A stretch of 29,008 nt of DNA. Origin: Stenotrophomonas maltophilia (GTDB taxonomy: Bacteria > Pseudomonadota > Gammaproteobacteria > Xanthomonadales > Xanthomonadaceae). Position 1 is the stretch's first letter. The number at the start of each line of letters is the position of its first letter. Of the stretch, positions 1 through 6,664 are shown piece after piece. The position numbers and the translations under genes are program-made. The stretch is from assembly GCA_002364755.1 (NCBI GenBank), contig DEZI01000015.1:1-29008 (forward strand), in the 5' to 3' direction. Below the pieces are notes generated by a model. It ran no database searches and was not told the origin of the DNA. It saw only the letters and a program-made list of their open reading frames with translations.

Positions 1-21
1 GAGCACAGGCTCGGGCGCTAC
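1..21. repeat. SMAG/REP element cut by the window edge
   Basis: Read on the minus strand, this stretch starts with GTAGCGCCCGAGCC and then begins the opposite arm GCTC, the head and stem layout of the GTAG-type REP palindromes seen elsewhere in the window. The outer arm lies beyond base 1. Next to it, at 32-45, is a small GCCGGC/GCCGGC palindrome. Nothing coding is visible in 1-83. Confidence 0.55.
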
Positions 22-60
22 ACCCGACCGCGCCGGCTTGCCGGCCCGCGGCCGACCCCA

Positions 61-98
61 CCATTCAGTGCCTTGCCCACCATTCAGTGCCTTGCCCA
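61..98. repeat. 19-bp perfect tandem duplication at the 3' end of the DUF2065 gene
   Basis: The 19-mer CCATTCAGTGCCTTGCCCA is present at 61-79 and again, identically, at 80-98. The stop codon of the DUF2065 gene (84-86, minus) is in the copy that is read first, so the second copy is untranslated and the protein is unaffected. It looks like a recent slippage duplication. Confidence 0.9.
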
Positions 99-269
99 CC
101 ACAGCAGGCTCAGGCCGGCCAGCAGCACCAGGCCGCCGAAGCTGCGCAGGGCCGGGCTGGGCAGGTCCAGCAGGCGCTCGGCCATGCGCTTCCAGGCCAG
201 CGGCGCGACGAACAGCAGCAGGCCTTCCAGCACGGCCACCAGGCAGACGGCCGCGAACAGATCTTTCAT
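84..269 (-). CDS. DUF2065 (YjeT-like) small inner-membrane protein
   Basis: This 61-residue protein matches the DUF2065/YjeT family in length and pattern: a first hydrophobic helix (about residues 4-24) with the family LEG turn, a central AWKRM and an LR.FGG motif, and a second helix (about 43-58) ending in WWARH. It should be a two-helix inner-membrane protein; its function is unknown. In many proteobacteria this gene lies between hflC and purA, so purA may begin just beyond the left edge (inference). I chose ATG 269 because GGAG lies 8 bases upstream; the alternative GTG at 278 overlaps that GGAG and has no site of its own. A strong terminator at 284-320 separates it from hflC, so it may need read-through or its own promoter. 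Confidence 0.85.
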   Translation of the reverse strand: MKDLFAAVCLVAVLEGLLLFVAPLAWKRMAERLLDLPSPALRSFGGLVLLAGLSLLWWARH

Positions 270-283
270 GTGGGGCACTCCGG

Positions 284-320
284 AAAAAACACGGGGCCCG
301 GCATCTGGCCGGGCCCCGTG
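284..320 (-). terminator. Intrinsic terminator after hflC
   Basis: A perfect 13-bp GC-rich stem (290-302 with 308-320, 5-base loop) is followed on the minus strand by six T (A284-A289). This is the clearest rho-independent terminator in the window and should end the hflK-hflC transcript. Confidence 0.9.
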
Positions 321-330
321 GGATCTTGCC

Positions 331-351
331 GAACGACCTCAGCGGTCGTTC
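331..351. other. Hairpin with the hflC stop codon in its loop
   Basis: GAACGACC (331-338) and GGTCGTTC (344-351) form a perfect 8-bp stem. The five-base loop TCAGC contains the hflC stop codon (339-341, minus). It sits 10 bases upstream of the terminator stem, so the transcript ends in two stacked hairpins. It may protect the 3' end, or be chance. Confidence 0.6.
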
Positions 352-1202
352 TTGAGGTACTGCAGGAACGGGTCGTTCTTGTCCAGGACGATCACGCCGT
401 TGCCGTCGGTCATGGAGCCACGGTAGGCCTCCAGGCTCCGGTAGAACGCGTAGAACGACGGGTCGGCCGAACCGGCCTTGCCGTAGATGCGGGCGGCGTC
501 GGCGTCACCTTCACCGCGCAGGCGCTGTGCATCACGCTCGGCCTCTGCGATCAGCACGGTGCTGTCACGGTCGGCCTGGGCACGGATGGTCAGCGACTGT
601 TCCTCGCCCTCGGCGCGCAGCTTGGCAGCTTCCTGCTTGCGCTGTGCGCGCATGCGCTCGTACACGTCGTTGATCACCTGGCTGTCGGTGGGCAGGTCGA
701 CCTGCTTGATGCGCAGGTCGATCATCTGCATGCCCAGCCCGGACACCGCTTCGTTGATGTCCTTCAGCTGCGCGGCGATCAGCTCGCTACGGTCGCCGGA
801 CACCAGCTGCTGCAGGGTGCGCGAGTTGATCTGGTTGCGCAGCGAATCGGTGATGATCGGCTGCAGGCGGGCATTGGCCACGCGCGGGTCACCACCGGTG
901 GCACGGAAGTAGTCGCCCACGTTGGAGATGTAGCCAACGGCGAAGAAGTCGACGCTGACGTCCTTCTGCTCGGCGGTGAAGTAACGCGCGGGTGCCGTAT
1001 CCAGCACCTGGAAGCGGCGGTCGAATACGCGCACGGTTTCCACCACCGGCACCTTGAAGTGCAGGCCCGGCTTGATGTCCGAACGCACCACCTTGCCCAG
1101 GTTCAGAACCATGGCGGTCTGGTCCTCGCGGACCACGTAGACCGAACCCAGCAGGGCCAGCAGGGCCGCCACGACGACGGCAATCCAGATAGAACTTCTC
1201 AT
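339..1202 (-). CDS. hflC: HflC, FtsH modulator subunit
   Basis: This SPFH/band-7 membrane protein of 287 residues has the usual family length. A single N-terminal membrane anchor (about residues 5-22) is followed by the motif VYVVREDQTAMVLNLGKV, the SPFH domain, and a long charged helix rich in Ala, Glu and Arg (about 190-245). With HflK it forms the large periplasmic HflKC assembly that surrounds and modulates the FtsH protease (family knowledge). It ends with the conserved pattern of a short hydrophobic strand and DPFLQYLKN. The start is firm: GAGGAGG lies 7 bases before ATG 1202, and the start overlaps the hflK stop by 4 bases, which implies translational coupling. Confidence 0.97.
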   Translation of the reverse strand: MRSSIWIAVVVAALLALLGSVYVVREDQTAMVLNLGKVVRSDIKPGLHFKVPVVETVRVFDRRFQVLDTAPARYFTAEQKDVSVDFFAVGYISNVGDYFRATGGDPRVANARLQPIITDSLRNQINSRTLQQLVSGDRSELIAAQLKDINEAVSGLGMQMIDLRIKQVDLPTDSQVINDVYERMRAQRKQEAAKLRAEGEEQSLTIRAQADRDSTVLIAEAERDAQRLRGEGDADAARIYGKAGSADPSFYAFYRSLEAYRGSMTDGNGVIVLDKNDPFLQYLKNDR

Positions 1203-2332
1203 CGGCTGCCCTCCTCACGGCCGCTCGGACGCCCGGTCGGGCGGGCCACCGGCCGGCCCGGATCACGGGAAACTTCGGTTGCGGTACCCGGCAGCGACGG
1301 CATCACCACCTCCGGATTCGGCACCGGGGCCGGGGCCGAGGCGCCCGGACGGGTGTCGCCGGTCATCGGCACGTAGATCAGCTGGCGACCATCGCCACCA
1401 ATCACCTTGCGGTTCTCGCTCAGCACCTGCTGGACGGTTTCCAGCCACAGGCGCTTGCGGGTGACTTCCGGGGCGTCCTTGTACTGGGCCTGCAGCAGGC
1501 TGAAGCGCTGCGCGTCACCCTCGGCCTTGGACACCACGGCCTGCTTGTAGCCTTCGGCGGTGGTACGGGCACGCGAGGCCTGGCCTCGGGCTTCCGGCAC
1601 GACCTTGGCGGCGTAGGCCTGGGCTTCGTTGATCAGGCGTTCCTTGACCTGCTGGGCACCGTTGACCTCGTCGAAGGCCGGCTTGACCTCCTCCGGCGGA
1701 CGGGCGTCCTGCAGGGTCAGGCCGGTCACGGTCAGGCCGGTCCTGAACGCACCCAGCAACGTCTGCAGACGCTCCTCGGCGGCCACGGCCAACGGGCCAC
1801 GGTTGTTCAGCACCGAATTGAGGTCGGCGCGGCCGACTTCCTCGCGCACCGCGCTCTGCGCCGACTGTTCCAGCACCTGGTCGGCATCGACGGTACCGAA
1901 CAGGTACTGCTGCGGATCATCAATGCGGTACTGCACGTTGAGCGAGACGTTGACGATGTTCTCGTCGCGGGTCAGCACCGGCACCTGGATCGAGAAGGTC
2001 TTGATCTCGGTGGCGTTGACCTTGGTGACCGATTCGATCGGCCACGGCAGCTTGAAGTTCGGGCCCGGGGTCAGGATCCGCGAGAACTGGCCGAAGCGCA
2101 GCACCACGCCGCGCTGCTGTTCGCCGATCAGCTGGAAGCTGGAGAACAGCACCAGCAACACGACCGCCACCGCCACCCAACGCAGGATGCCGCCATCGAA
2201 CAGGTCCTTCAGCGGCCCGGGCAGACCGCCCCAGCCACCACCATTGCCACCGCCACGCGACCCGAACGGCCCGCGTCGATTGTCCTCGGGGCCTTGTCCG
2301 CCCTTGTTGCCGCCGGGTGTATTCCAGGCCAT
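1199..2332 (-). CDS. hflK: HflK, FtsH modulator subunit
   Basis: This 377-residue SPFH protein is the partner of HflC. It starts with a Gly/Asn/Arg-rich cytoplasmic tail (about residues 1-48, with a GGGNGGGWGG run), then one membrane helix (about 51-69), then the SPFH domain beginning QLIGEQQRGVVLRFG, a helical region, and a Pro-rich tail. The domain order and glycine-rich N terminus are typical of HflK. I start at ATG 2332 because GGAG lies 5 bases upstream and MAWN is the family N terminus; an in-frame ATG at 2398 would add 22 unrelated residues. It is the first gene of the hflK-hflC operon, divergent from the acuI-like gene. Confidence 0.96.
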   Translation of the reverse strand: MAWNTPGGNKGGQGPEDNRRGPFGSRGGGNGGGWGGLPGPLKDLFDGGILRWVAVAVVLLVLFSSFQLIGEQQRGVVLRFGQFSRILTPGPNFKLPWPIESVTKVNATEIKTFSIQVPVLTRDENIVNVSLNVQYRIDDPQQYLFGTVDADQVLEQSAQSAVREEVGRADLNSVLNNRGPLAVAAEERLQTLLGAFRTGLTVTGLTLQDARPPEEVKPAFDEVNGAQQVKERLINEAQAYAAKVVPEARGQASRARTTAEGYKQAVVSKAEGDAQRFSLLQAQYKDAPEVTRKRLWLETVQQVLSENRKVIGGDGRQLIYVPMTGDTRPGASAPAPVPNPEVVMPSLPGTATEVSRDPGRPVARPTGRPSGREEGSR

Positions 2333-2400
2333 GCACGCTCCATCAATATGTGGGCTGCGGCGCGGGCCCTTCCCGCGGCGCCAGCCGTGAATCTTCACCG

Positions 2401-2406
2401 ATCATA
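2401..2406 (-). promoter_or_regulatory. Possible -10 box for hflK-hflC
   Basis: On the minus strand TATGAT fits the sigma-70 -10 consensus at 5 of 6 positions and would give a leader of about 60 bases. I see no good -35 hexamer at 16-18 bases, so the call is tentative. Confidence 0.4.
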
Positions 2407-2484
2407 CAAGATGGGGCGGACTGGCAGGTTTGAAAGGGCCATGACCGGGTAAGGTGGCGTTTTCCTCGAAGTCAGGCAGCGCCG

Positions 2485-3480
2485 ATGGCCCCCACCACCC
2501 CGTTCACCGCCTTCCGGATCGAAAACGACGATGCCGGCTACCGCAGCGGCCCAGTCCAGCTGGGCGTGGACGACCTCAGCCCCGGCCAGGTGCTGATCCG
2601 CGCCCACTGGTCCTCGGTCAACTACAAGGACGCCCTGGCCGGCACGGGCAAGGGCAAGATCCTGCGGCGCTTCCCGCTGGTCGGTGGCATCGATGTGGCC
2701 GGCACCGTGGTCGCCTCCAGCGACCCGGCCTGGCGCGAAGGCGATGCGGTGCTGGCCACCGGCTGCGGGCTCAGCGAGACTCGTGACGGCGGCTACAGCC
2801 AGTACGTGCGGCTGGAATCGCGCGCGGTCATCGCCCAGCCTGCCGGCCTGAGCCCGCGCGAAGCGATGGTGCTGGGCACGGCCGGCTTCACCGCCGCGCT
2901 CGCCCTGCTGCGCCTGCAGGACAATCGGTTGACCCCGGGGCACGGCCCGCTGGCGGTGACCGGCGCCACCGGCGGGGTCGGCGCGCTGGCCGTGGACATC
3001 TTCAGCCGTGCCGGTTACGACGTGCATGCGATCAGTGGCAAGCCTGAGCAGGCCACCTTCCTGCACGACATCGGCGCCGCCGAGGTGCTGCCGCGCGAAG
3101 CACTGGCCGATACCGCGCCGCTGCAGTCAGCCCGCTTCGGCGGTGGCCTGGACAATGCCGGTGGATCGATGCTGGCCAGCTTGCTGGCGCAGACCGTGCC
3201 CTATGGCAGCGTGGTCAGTGCCGGCCTGGCCGCCAGCCCGAAACTGGAGATGACGGTGATGCCGTACATCCTGCGTGGCGTGTCACTCCTGGGCGTTTCT
3301 TCGGCCAGCGCGCCGCGCGACCTGCGTGAAGCGGTGTGGGCGCGACTGGGCGGCGAGTGGAAGCCGCAGCACCTGGACCGCATCTGCACCGCCGAAGTCG
3401 GCCTGGCGGACCTGCCGGGTGTGTTCGAACGGATGCTGACCGGTGGCTCGCTGGGCCGCACGGTGGTGCGGATCGACTGA
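2485..3480 (+). CDS. acuI: Zinc-independent quinone oxidoreductase / acryloyl-CoA reductase, AcuI/YhdH family
   Basis: This 331-residue medium-chain dehydrogenase/reductase has the YhdH/AcuI signatures: WSSVNYKDALAGTG (about residues 42-55), a PLVGGIDVAGTV segment, and the NADPH-binding loop GATGGVG at 160-166. The catalytic-zinc ligands of alcohol dehydrogenases are absent. Characterised AcuI enzymes reduce acryloyl-CoA to propionyl-CoA with NADPH and so detoxify acryloyl-CoA; many homologues are only annotated as quinone oxidoreductases, so the substrate here is inferred. It is not next to the propionate genes of this window (about 11 kb away). No strong ribosome site precedes ATG 2485, but the N terminus aligns with the family. 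It appears to be a single-gene unit. Confidence 0.88.
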   Translation: MAPTTPFTAFRIENDDAGYRSGPVQLGVDDLSPGQVLIRAHWSSVNYKDALAGTGKGKILRRFPLVGGIDVAGTVVASSDPAWREGDAVLATGCGLSETRDGGYSQYVRLESRAVIAQPAGLSPREAMVLGTAGFTAALALLRLQDNRLTPGHGPLAVTGATGGVGALAVDIFSRAGYDVHAISGKPEQATFLHDIGAAEVLPREALADTAPLQSARFGGGLDNAGGSMLASLLAQTVPYGSVVSAGLAASPKLEMTVMPYILRGVSLLGVSSASAPRDLREAVWARLGGEWKPQHLDRICTAEVGLADLPGVFERMLTGGSLGRTVVRID

Positions 3481-3530
3481 ACGTCGCAGGCAGGCGACGG
3501 ACGGCAGCGGCCGTGTTCCCACCCGCAACG

Positions 3531-3552
3531 TGCCCGCACTACACTGCGGGCA
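3531..3552. promoter_or_regulatory. Inverted repeat with a possible -10 box before the receiver gene
   Basis: TGCCCGCA (3531-3538) and TGCGGGCA (3545-3552) form a perfect 8-bp inverted repeat around CTACAC. A possible -10, TACACT (3540-3545, 4 of 6), lies in its centre, with TTCCCA (3516-3521) as a weak -35. It could be a promoter with an overlapping operator, or a weak acuI terminator without a T run. Confidence 0.4.
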
Positions 3553-3568
3553 TGACACGGGGAACAAC

Positions 3569-3940
3569 ATGGCACGCATTCTGATCGTCGACGACTCACC
3601 GTCGCAGCTGTTGGGGATACAGCGCATCGTCGAGAAACTCGGGCACCAGATCCTGACCGCCACCGACGGCGCGGCCGGGGTGGAAACAGCCAAGGCTGAA
3701 CTGCCCGACCTGGTGCTGATGGACGTGGTGATGCCCAACCTCAATGGTTTCCAGGCCACCCGCACGCTCGCCCGCGATGAGGCGACCCGGCACATTCCGG
3801 TGATCCTGGTGACCACCAAGGACCAGGACACCGACCGCATGTGGGGCATGCGCCAGGGCGCCAAGGCCTATATCACCAAGCCATTCTCGGAAGACGAACT
3901 GTCCGAGGTGCTGGAACGCGTGTTCGCCGGCCAGGGCTGA
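3569..3940 (+). CDS. Single-domain response regulator, PilH-like
   Basis: This 123-residue protein is one CheY-type receiver domain with no output domain. It has the acidic pair D8-D9, the phospho-acceptor D52 in LMDVVMPNLNGFQATR, T82/T83 in the VTTK motif, and K104 before P105. The MARILIVDDSPS start and the VTTKDQDTDRMWGMRQGA stretch closely resemble PilH of the twitching-motility chemosensory system, but no pilG, pilI, pilJ or chpA gene is nearby, so the symbol is withheld. It probably acts as a phosphate sink or diffusible signal for a distant kinase. The start is ATG 3569, preceded by GGGGA at 6 bases; an upstream in-frame ATG at 3443 lies inside the previous gene. Confidence 0.88.
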   Translation: MARILIVDDSPSQLLGIQRIVEKLGHQILTATDGAAGVETAKAELPDLVLMDVVMPNLNGFQATRTLARDEATRHIPVILVTTKDQDTDRMWGMRQGAKAYITKPFSEDELSEVLERVFAGQG

Positions 3941-3950
3941 GGCGATTTCT

Positions 3951-4011
3951 GTAGAGTCAAGCCATGCTCGACTGCTGTTGGTTACGGCAGTCGAGCATGG
4001 CTCGACGCTAC
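3951..4011. repeat. SMAG dimer forming a long hairpin
   Basis: The element opens with GTAG at 3951 and closes with CTAC at 4011. Each arm carries a palindrome (GTCAAGCCATGCTCGAC and GTCGAGCATGGCTCGAC), and the two arms are complementary over about 25 bp around a short central loop. It lies 10 bases after the receiver stop codon and may act as a bidirectional terminator or RNA stabiliser with cbpA, which converges on it. Confidence 0.85.
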
Positions 4012-4022
4012 ATGTCAGAGCC

Positions 4023-4044
4023 GCCGGGCATGGCCCGGCGCTAC
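4023..4044. repeat. SMAG monomer (GCCGGGC-type stem)
   Basis: GCCGGGC-ATG-GCCCGGC followed by GCTAC is the reverse complement of the common GTAGCGCCGGGC... SMAG type. It lies 38 bases downstream of the cbpA stop codon and, with the dimer at 3951-4011, fills the convergent gap. Confidence 0.85.
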
Positions 4045-4081
4045 CTTCAAATGGTCTTGCCGCCGGCGTTCCTCCGGCCGG

Positions 4082-4975
4082 TCAGATCGTTTCGCCGAAG
4101 GCCTTTGCCAGGTTCCGGTACGCCTTCTTCTGCGCTTCGTCCGTTGCCGCCGGGGCCACGATCTCCAGCTCCACGATCTGGTCGCCATCCGGGTTGCCCG
4201 GCAGGCCGCGGCCGCGCAGGCGCAGCTTGCGTCCAGCATCGGAATCGGCCGGGATCTTCAGTTCCACCGCGCCGCCCAGGGTCGGCACGCTGATGCTGGT
4301 GCCCAGCGCTGCCTGCCACGGGGTCACCGGCAGCGTATAGAGGATGTTGCAGCCATCGACCTCGAACTGGGGGTGGGCGGCGTATTCAACTTCCAGCAGC
4401 AGGTTGCCGCCATGGGTGCCCTGCCCTGACAGGCGGATCACCTGGCCCGGGCGGATGCCCTTGGGCACGCGCACGTCCAGCTGCTTGCCGTTGACGGTGA
4501 TGCGCAGGCTGTCGCCGCCGTAGGCCGCTTCCAGCGGCACCGACAGCTTGGCCCGGGTATCGCGGTTGGGCGCCTGGCCATGGCTGCTGAAGCCCGGGCC
4601 GGGGCCGGCGCCTTGGCCGCCGCGCTGGCGCGCGAACAGGCTTTCGAAGAAATCGCTGAAGCCGCCGCCGGCACCGCCGCCGCCGAACACTTCCTCGAAA
4701 TTGAAGCCACCGGCACCGCCGTAGTTCGGCGGCACGTTGAATTCCTCGCCCGGGCGGTAGCCCTGCGCGCGCAGCTGGTCATAGGCCGCGCGCTTTTCCG
4801 GATCGCGCAGCGCCTCGTAGGCCTCGTTGACCGCCTTGAACTTGTCCTCGGCGCCGGCCTCCTTGCTCACGTCCGGGTGGTACTTGCGCGCCAGCCGCCG
4901 GTAGGCGGTCTTGATCTCGGCCTCGCCCGCACTCGGTTCCACCCCCAGGGTGGCGTAGTAATCCTTGAATTCCAT
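4082..4975 (-). CDS. cbpA: CbpA, DnaJ-type co-chaperone / curved-DNA-binding protein
   Basis: This 297-residue class B J-protein has an N-terminal J-domain (residues 5-70) with the HPD motif at 33-35, a Gly/Phe-rich linker with GGGGAGGGFSDFFESLF, and two C-terminal beta-sandwich substrate-binding domains. The cysteine-rich zinc finger of DnaJ is absent, and the length is close to that of E. coli CbpA. It should stimulate DnaK ATPase and, in E. coli, also binds curved DNA in stationary phase. A cbpM partner gene is not next to it, which is unlike E. coli. The start has GAGG at 8 bases. The gene is monocistronic and converges on the receiver gene. Confidence 0.94.
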   Translation of the reverse strand: MEFKDYYATLGVEPSAGEAEIKTAYRRLARKYHPDVSKEAGAEDKFKAVNEAYEALRDPEKRAAYDQLRAQGYRPGEEFNVPPNYGGAGGFNFEEVFGGGGAGGGFSDFFESLFARQRGGQGAGPGPGFSSHGQAPNRDTRAKLSVPLEAAYGGDSLRITVNGKQLDVRVPKGIRPGQVIRLSGQGTHGGNLLLEVEYAAHPQFEVDGCNILYTLPVTPWQAALGTSISVPTLGGAVELKIPADSDAGRKLRLRGRGLPGNPDGDQIVELEIVAPAATDEAQKKAYRNLAKAFGETI

Positions 4976-5201
4976 CCAGCTACCTCGATCTGCTTCGGCC
5001 GCGCCGGTGGCGCCGCCCCGGGTTCATTCTACGCGCCGACATGCTACGCCGCTGCCCGTGGGGCGCCGGTGACGCCAACTGATCCAGCGCAATGCGGCTG
5101 CTGTGGCCCTGCCCCAGGATGGGGTGGGCACACCCGGTTTCCACTGTCTTGACGCCACCGTCCCATCTGCCCCACTAGCCTGTCCGCAGCAAGGAGTTCC
5201 C
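4976..5201. other. Divergent intergenic region between cbpA and the peroxiredoxin gene
   Basis: These 226 bases contain no supportable gene. They should hold both promoters. The only candidate I see is TTGACG (5149-5154), a good -35 for the peroxiredoxin gene, but the sequence 17-18 bases downstream (CACTAG region) is a poor -10. Confidence 0.4.
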
Positions 5202-5684
5202 ATGACGATCCATGTCGGCGCCCGTATACCAGAAGTCACCCTCAAGCGCATTGGCGAGGGCATCGAAACGCGGGACACCCATGCCCTGTTCGATGGGCGC
5301 CGGGTGGTCCTGTTCGCCGTGCCCGGCGCCTTCACCCCGACCTGCTCCGCCCGCCATCTGCCTGGCTTCGTGGAGAAGTTCGCGGCCTTCCGCCAGCGGG
5401 GCATCGACGTGTACTGCATGGCGGTCAACGATCCGTTCGTGATGAAAGCCTGGGCTGCCGACCAGCACGTGCCCGAGGGCCTGCTGATGCTGTCCGACGG
5501 CAACGCTGAACTGACCCGTGCACTTGGCCTGGAGCTGGATGCCAGCGCCTCGGGCATGGGCCTCCGTTCGCGTCGCTTCGCCCTGTACGTCGACGACGGT
5601 GTTGTTCGCGCCACCTGGATCGAGGAGCCCGGTCAGTTCGAGGTGTCCTCGGCCGACTACGTGCTGGAACACCTCCCCGTTTGA
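5202..5684 (+). CDS. Peroxiredoxin, Prx5/AhpE-like (thiol peroxidase)
   Basis: This 160-residue peroxiredoxin of the Prx5 (PMP20, type II) group carries the active-site motif PGAFTPTCSARHLPGF, in which C48 is the peroxidatic cysteine, followed by ND.FVM.AW and a C-terminal strand region. The only other cysteine is C72, so it probably works as a 1-Cys or atypical enzyme reduced by glutaredoxin or glutathione (family knowledge). It reduces hydrogen peroxide and alkyl hydroperoxides in the cytoplasm. ATG 5202 has an excellent AAGGAG 5 bases upstream; an in-frame ATG at 5103 would add an unrelated 33-residue extension. It lies 47 bases before a bacterioferritin-like gene on the same strand, which suggests a peroxide/iron stress operon. 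Confidence 0.92.
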   Translation: MTIHVGARIPEVTLKRIGEGIETRDTHALFDGRRVVLFAVPGAFTPTCSARHLPGFVEKFAAFRQRGIDVYCMAVNDPFVMKAWAADQHVPEGLLMLSDGNAELTRALGLELDASASGMGLRSRRFALYVDDGVVRATWIEEPGQFEVSSADYVLEHLPV

Positions 5685-5731
5685 TCCCCCCACGTTTGCC
5701 CCCCCCACAGATGAAAGGAAACCGGCCAGCC

Positions 5732-6304
5732 ATGTCCAAGAAGCCAGCCAACCCGTCCCACTCCGCAAAGCCCAATGGCCTCACCGATCGTGAAACCCTG
5801 CGTGAACGCGCGCGTCGGAATATCGAGGATGGGGCCATCACCGAGAGCTACAGCGCGGACCGCGAAGAGGTCATCAAGCTGCTCAACGATGCCCTTGCCA
5901 CTGAGTACGTCTGCGTGCTGCGCTACTACCGCCATTACTACATGGCCAAGGGCATGCTGGCCGATGCGGTCAAGGCCGAGTTCCTCGAACATGCACACCA
6001 GGAGCAGGACCACGCCGGCAAACTGGCCGAGCGTATCGTGCAGCTGGGCGGCGAACCGGACTTCAACCCGGACACGCTGACCGCGCGCTCGCATGCCGAG
6101 TACAAGGAAGGCAGCGACCTGCGCGACATGGTGCGCGAGAACCTGGTGGCCGAGCGCATCGCCATCGACAGCTACCGCGAAATGATCAACTTCATCGGCG
6201 ACCGCGATACCACCACCAAGCGCATCCTGGAGGACATCCTGGCGCAGGAGGAGGAGCACGCCGATGAGTTCGCCGACCTGCTGGACGGGTGGATCGGTAA
6301 GTAA
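5732..6304 (+). CDS. Bacterioferritin-like ferritin-fold diiron protein
   Basis: This 190-residue four-helix ferritin-like protein has all six expected diiron ligands: E58, E91 with H94, E141, and E173 with H176. The residue that would be the haem-binding methionine of bacterioferritin (between E91 and H94) is Q92, so haem binding in the usual way is unlikely. An extra N-terminal tail of about 40 residues, Ser/Pro/Lys-rich at first, precedes the first helix. It should oxidise and store iron, and may use peroxide as Dps does. AAAGGAAA is about 11 bases before ATG 5732; an in-frame ATG at 5711 has no ribosome site. The gene follows the peroxiredoxin gene and is followed by a SMAG array. Confidence 0.88.
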   Translation: MSKKPANPSHSAKPNGLTDRETLRERARRNIEDGAITESYSADREEVIKLLNDALATEYVCVLRYYRHYYMAKGMLADAVKAEFLEHAHQEQDHAGKLAERIVQLGGEPDFNPDTLTARSHAEYKEGSDLRDMVRENLVAERIAIDSYREMINFIGDRDTTTKRILEDILAQEEEHADEFADLLDGWIGK

Positions 6305-6314
6305 CGGTTACGGC

Positions 6315-6638
6315 GCCGCTCACCGCTGTAGAGCCGAGCCTACGCTCGGCTGAACGCCGAAAGCACCCCGCGAAAGCAGCCGAGCATGGGCTCGGCTCTA
6401 CCAGAGCATTACAGCGGTCGCAGCCGCTCACCGCTGTAGAGCCGAGCCTACGCTCGGCTCAACGCCGAAAGCACCCCGCGAAAGCAGCCGAGCATGGGCT
6501 CGGCTCTACCAGAGCATTTCAGCGGTCGCAGCCGCTCACCGCTGTAGAGCCGAGCCTACGCTCGGCTGAACGCCGAAAGCACCCCGCGAAAGCAGCCGAG
6601 CATGGGCTCGGCTCTACCAGAGCATTTCAGCGGTCGCA
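6315..6638. repeat. Three tandem 108-bp units, each a SMAG dimer
   Basis: The units are 6315-6422, 6423-6530 and 6531-6638. Each has GTAGAGCCGAGCC..GCTCGGCT, a fixed 29-base spacer, and the inverted copy AGCCGAGC-ATG-GGCTCGGCTCTAC, then AGAGCATT.CAGCGGTCGCA. I see only two variable positions (GAACG/CAACG in the spacer; ATTACAG/ATTTCAG in the tail), so the units are about 98-99% identical. The array fills the convergent gap between the bacterioferritin-like gene and pbpC. The 360 bases from 6305 to 6664 contain no gene. Confidence 0.95.
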
Positions 6639-6641
6639 CCG

Positions 6642-6663
6642 GTAGCGCCGGGCCATGCCCGGC
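6642..6663. repeat. SMAG monomer at the 3' end of pbpC
   Basis: GTAGCGCCGGGC-CAT-GCCCGGC is the textbook form of the SMAG palindrome. It ends 1 base before the pbpC stop codon (6665-6667, minus) and directly follows the tandem array. Confidence 0.9.
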
Positions 6664-6664
6664 G

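Noticed and set aside
2432..2460. Promoter for the acuI-like gene
   Set aside because: TTGAAA is a good -35, but the only -10-like hexamer (TAAGGT) is 14 bases away, too close.
3443..3568. 42-residue extension of the receiver protein
   Set aside because: It overlaps the end of the previous gene in another frame; the CheY fold begins at ATG 3569, which has a ribosome site.
6315..6638. CRISPR-like array
   Set aside because: The three units are long (108 bp), contiguous and have no unique spacers; they are SMAG dimers.
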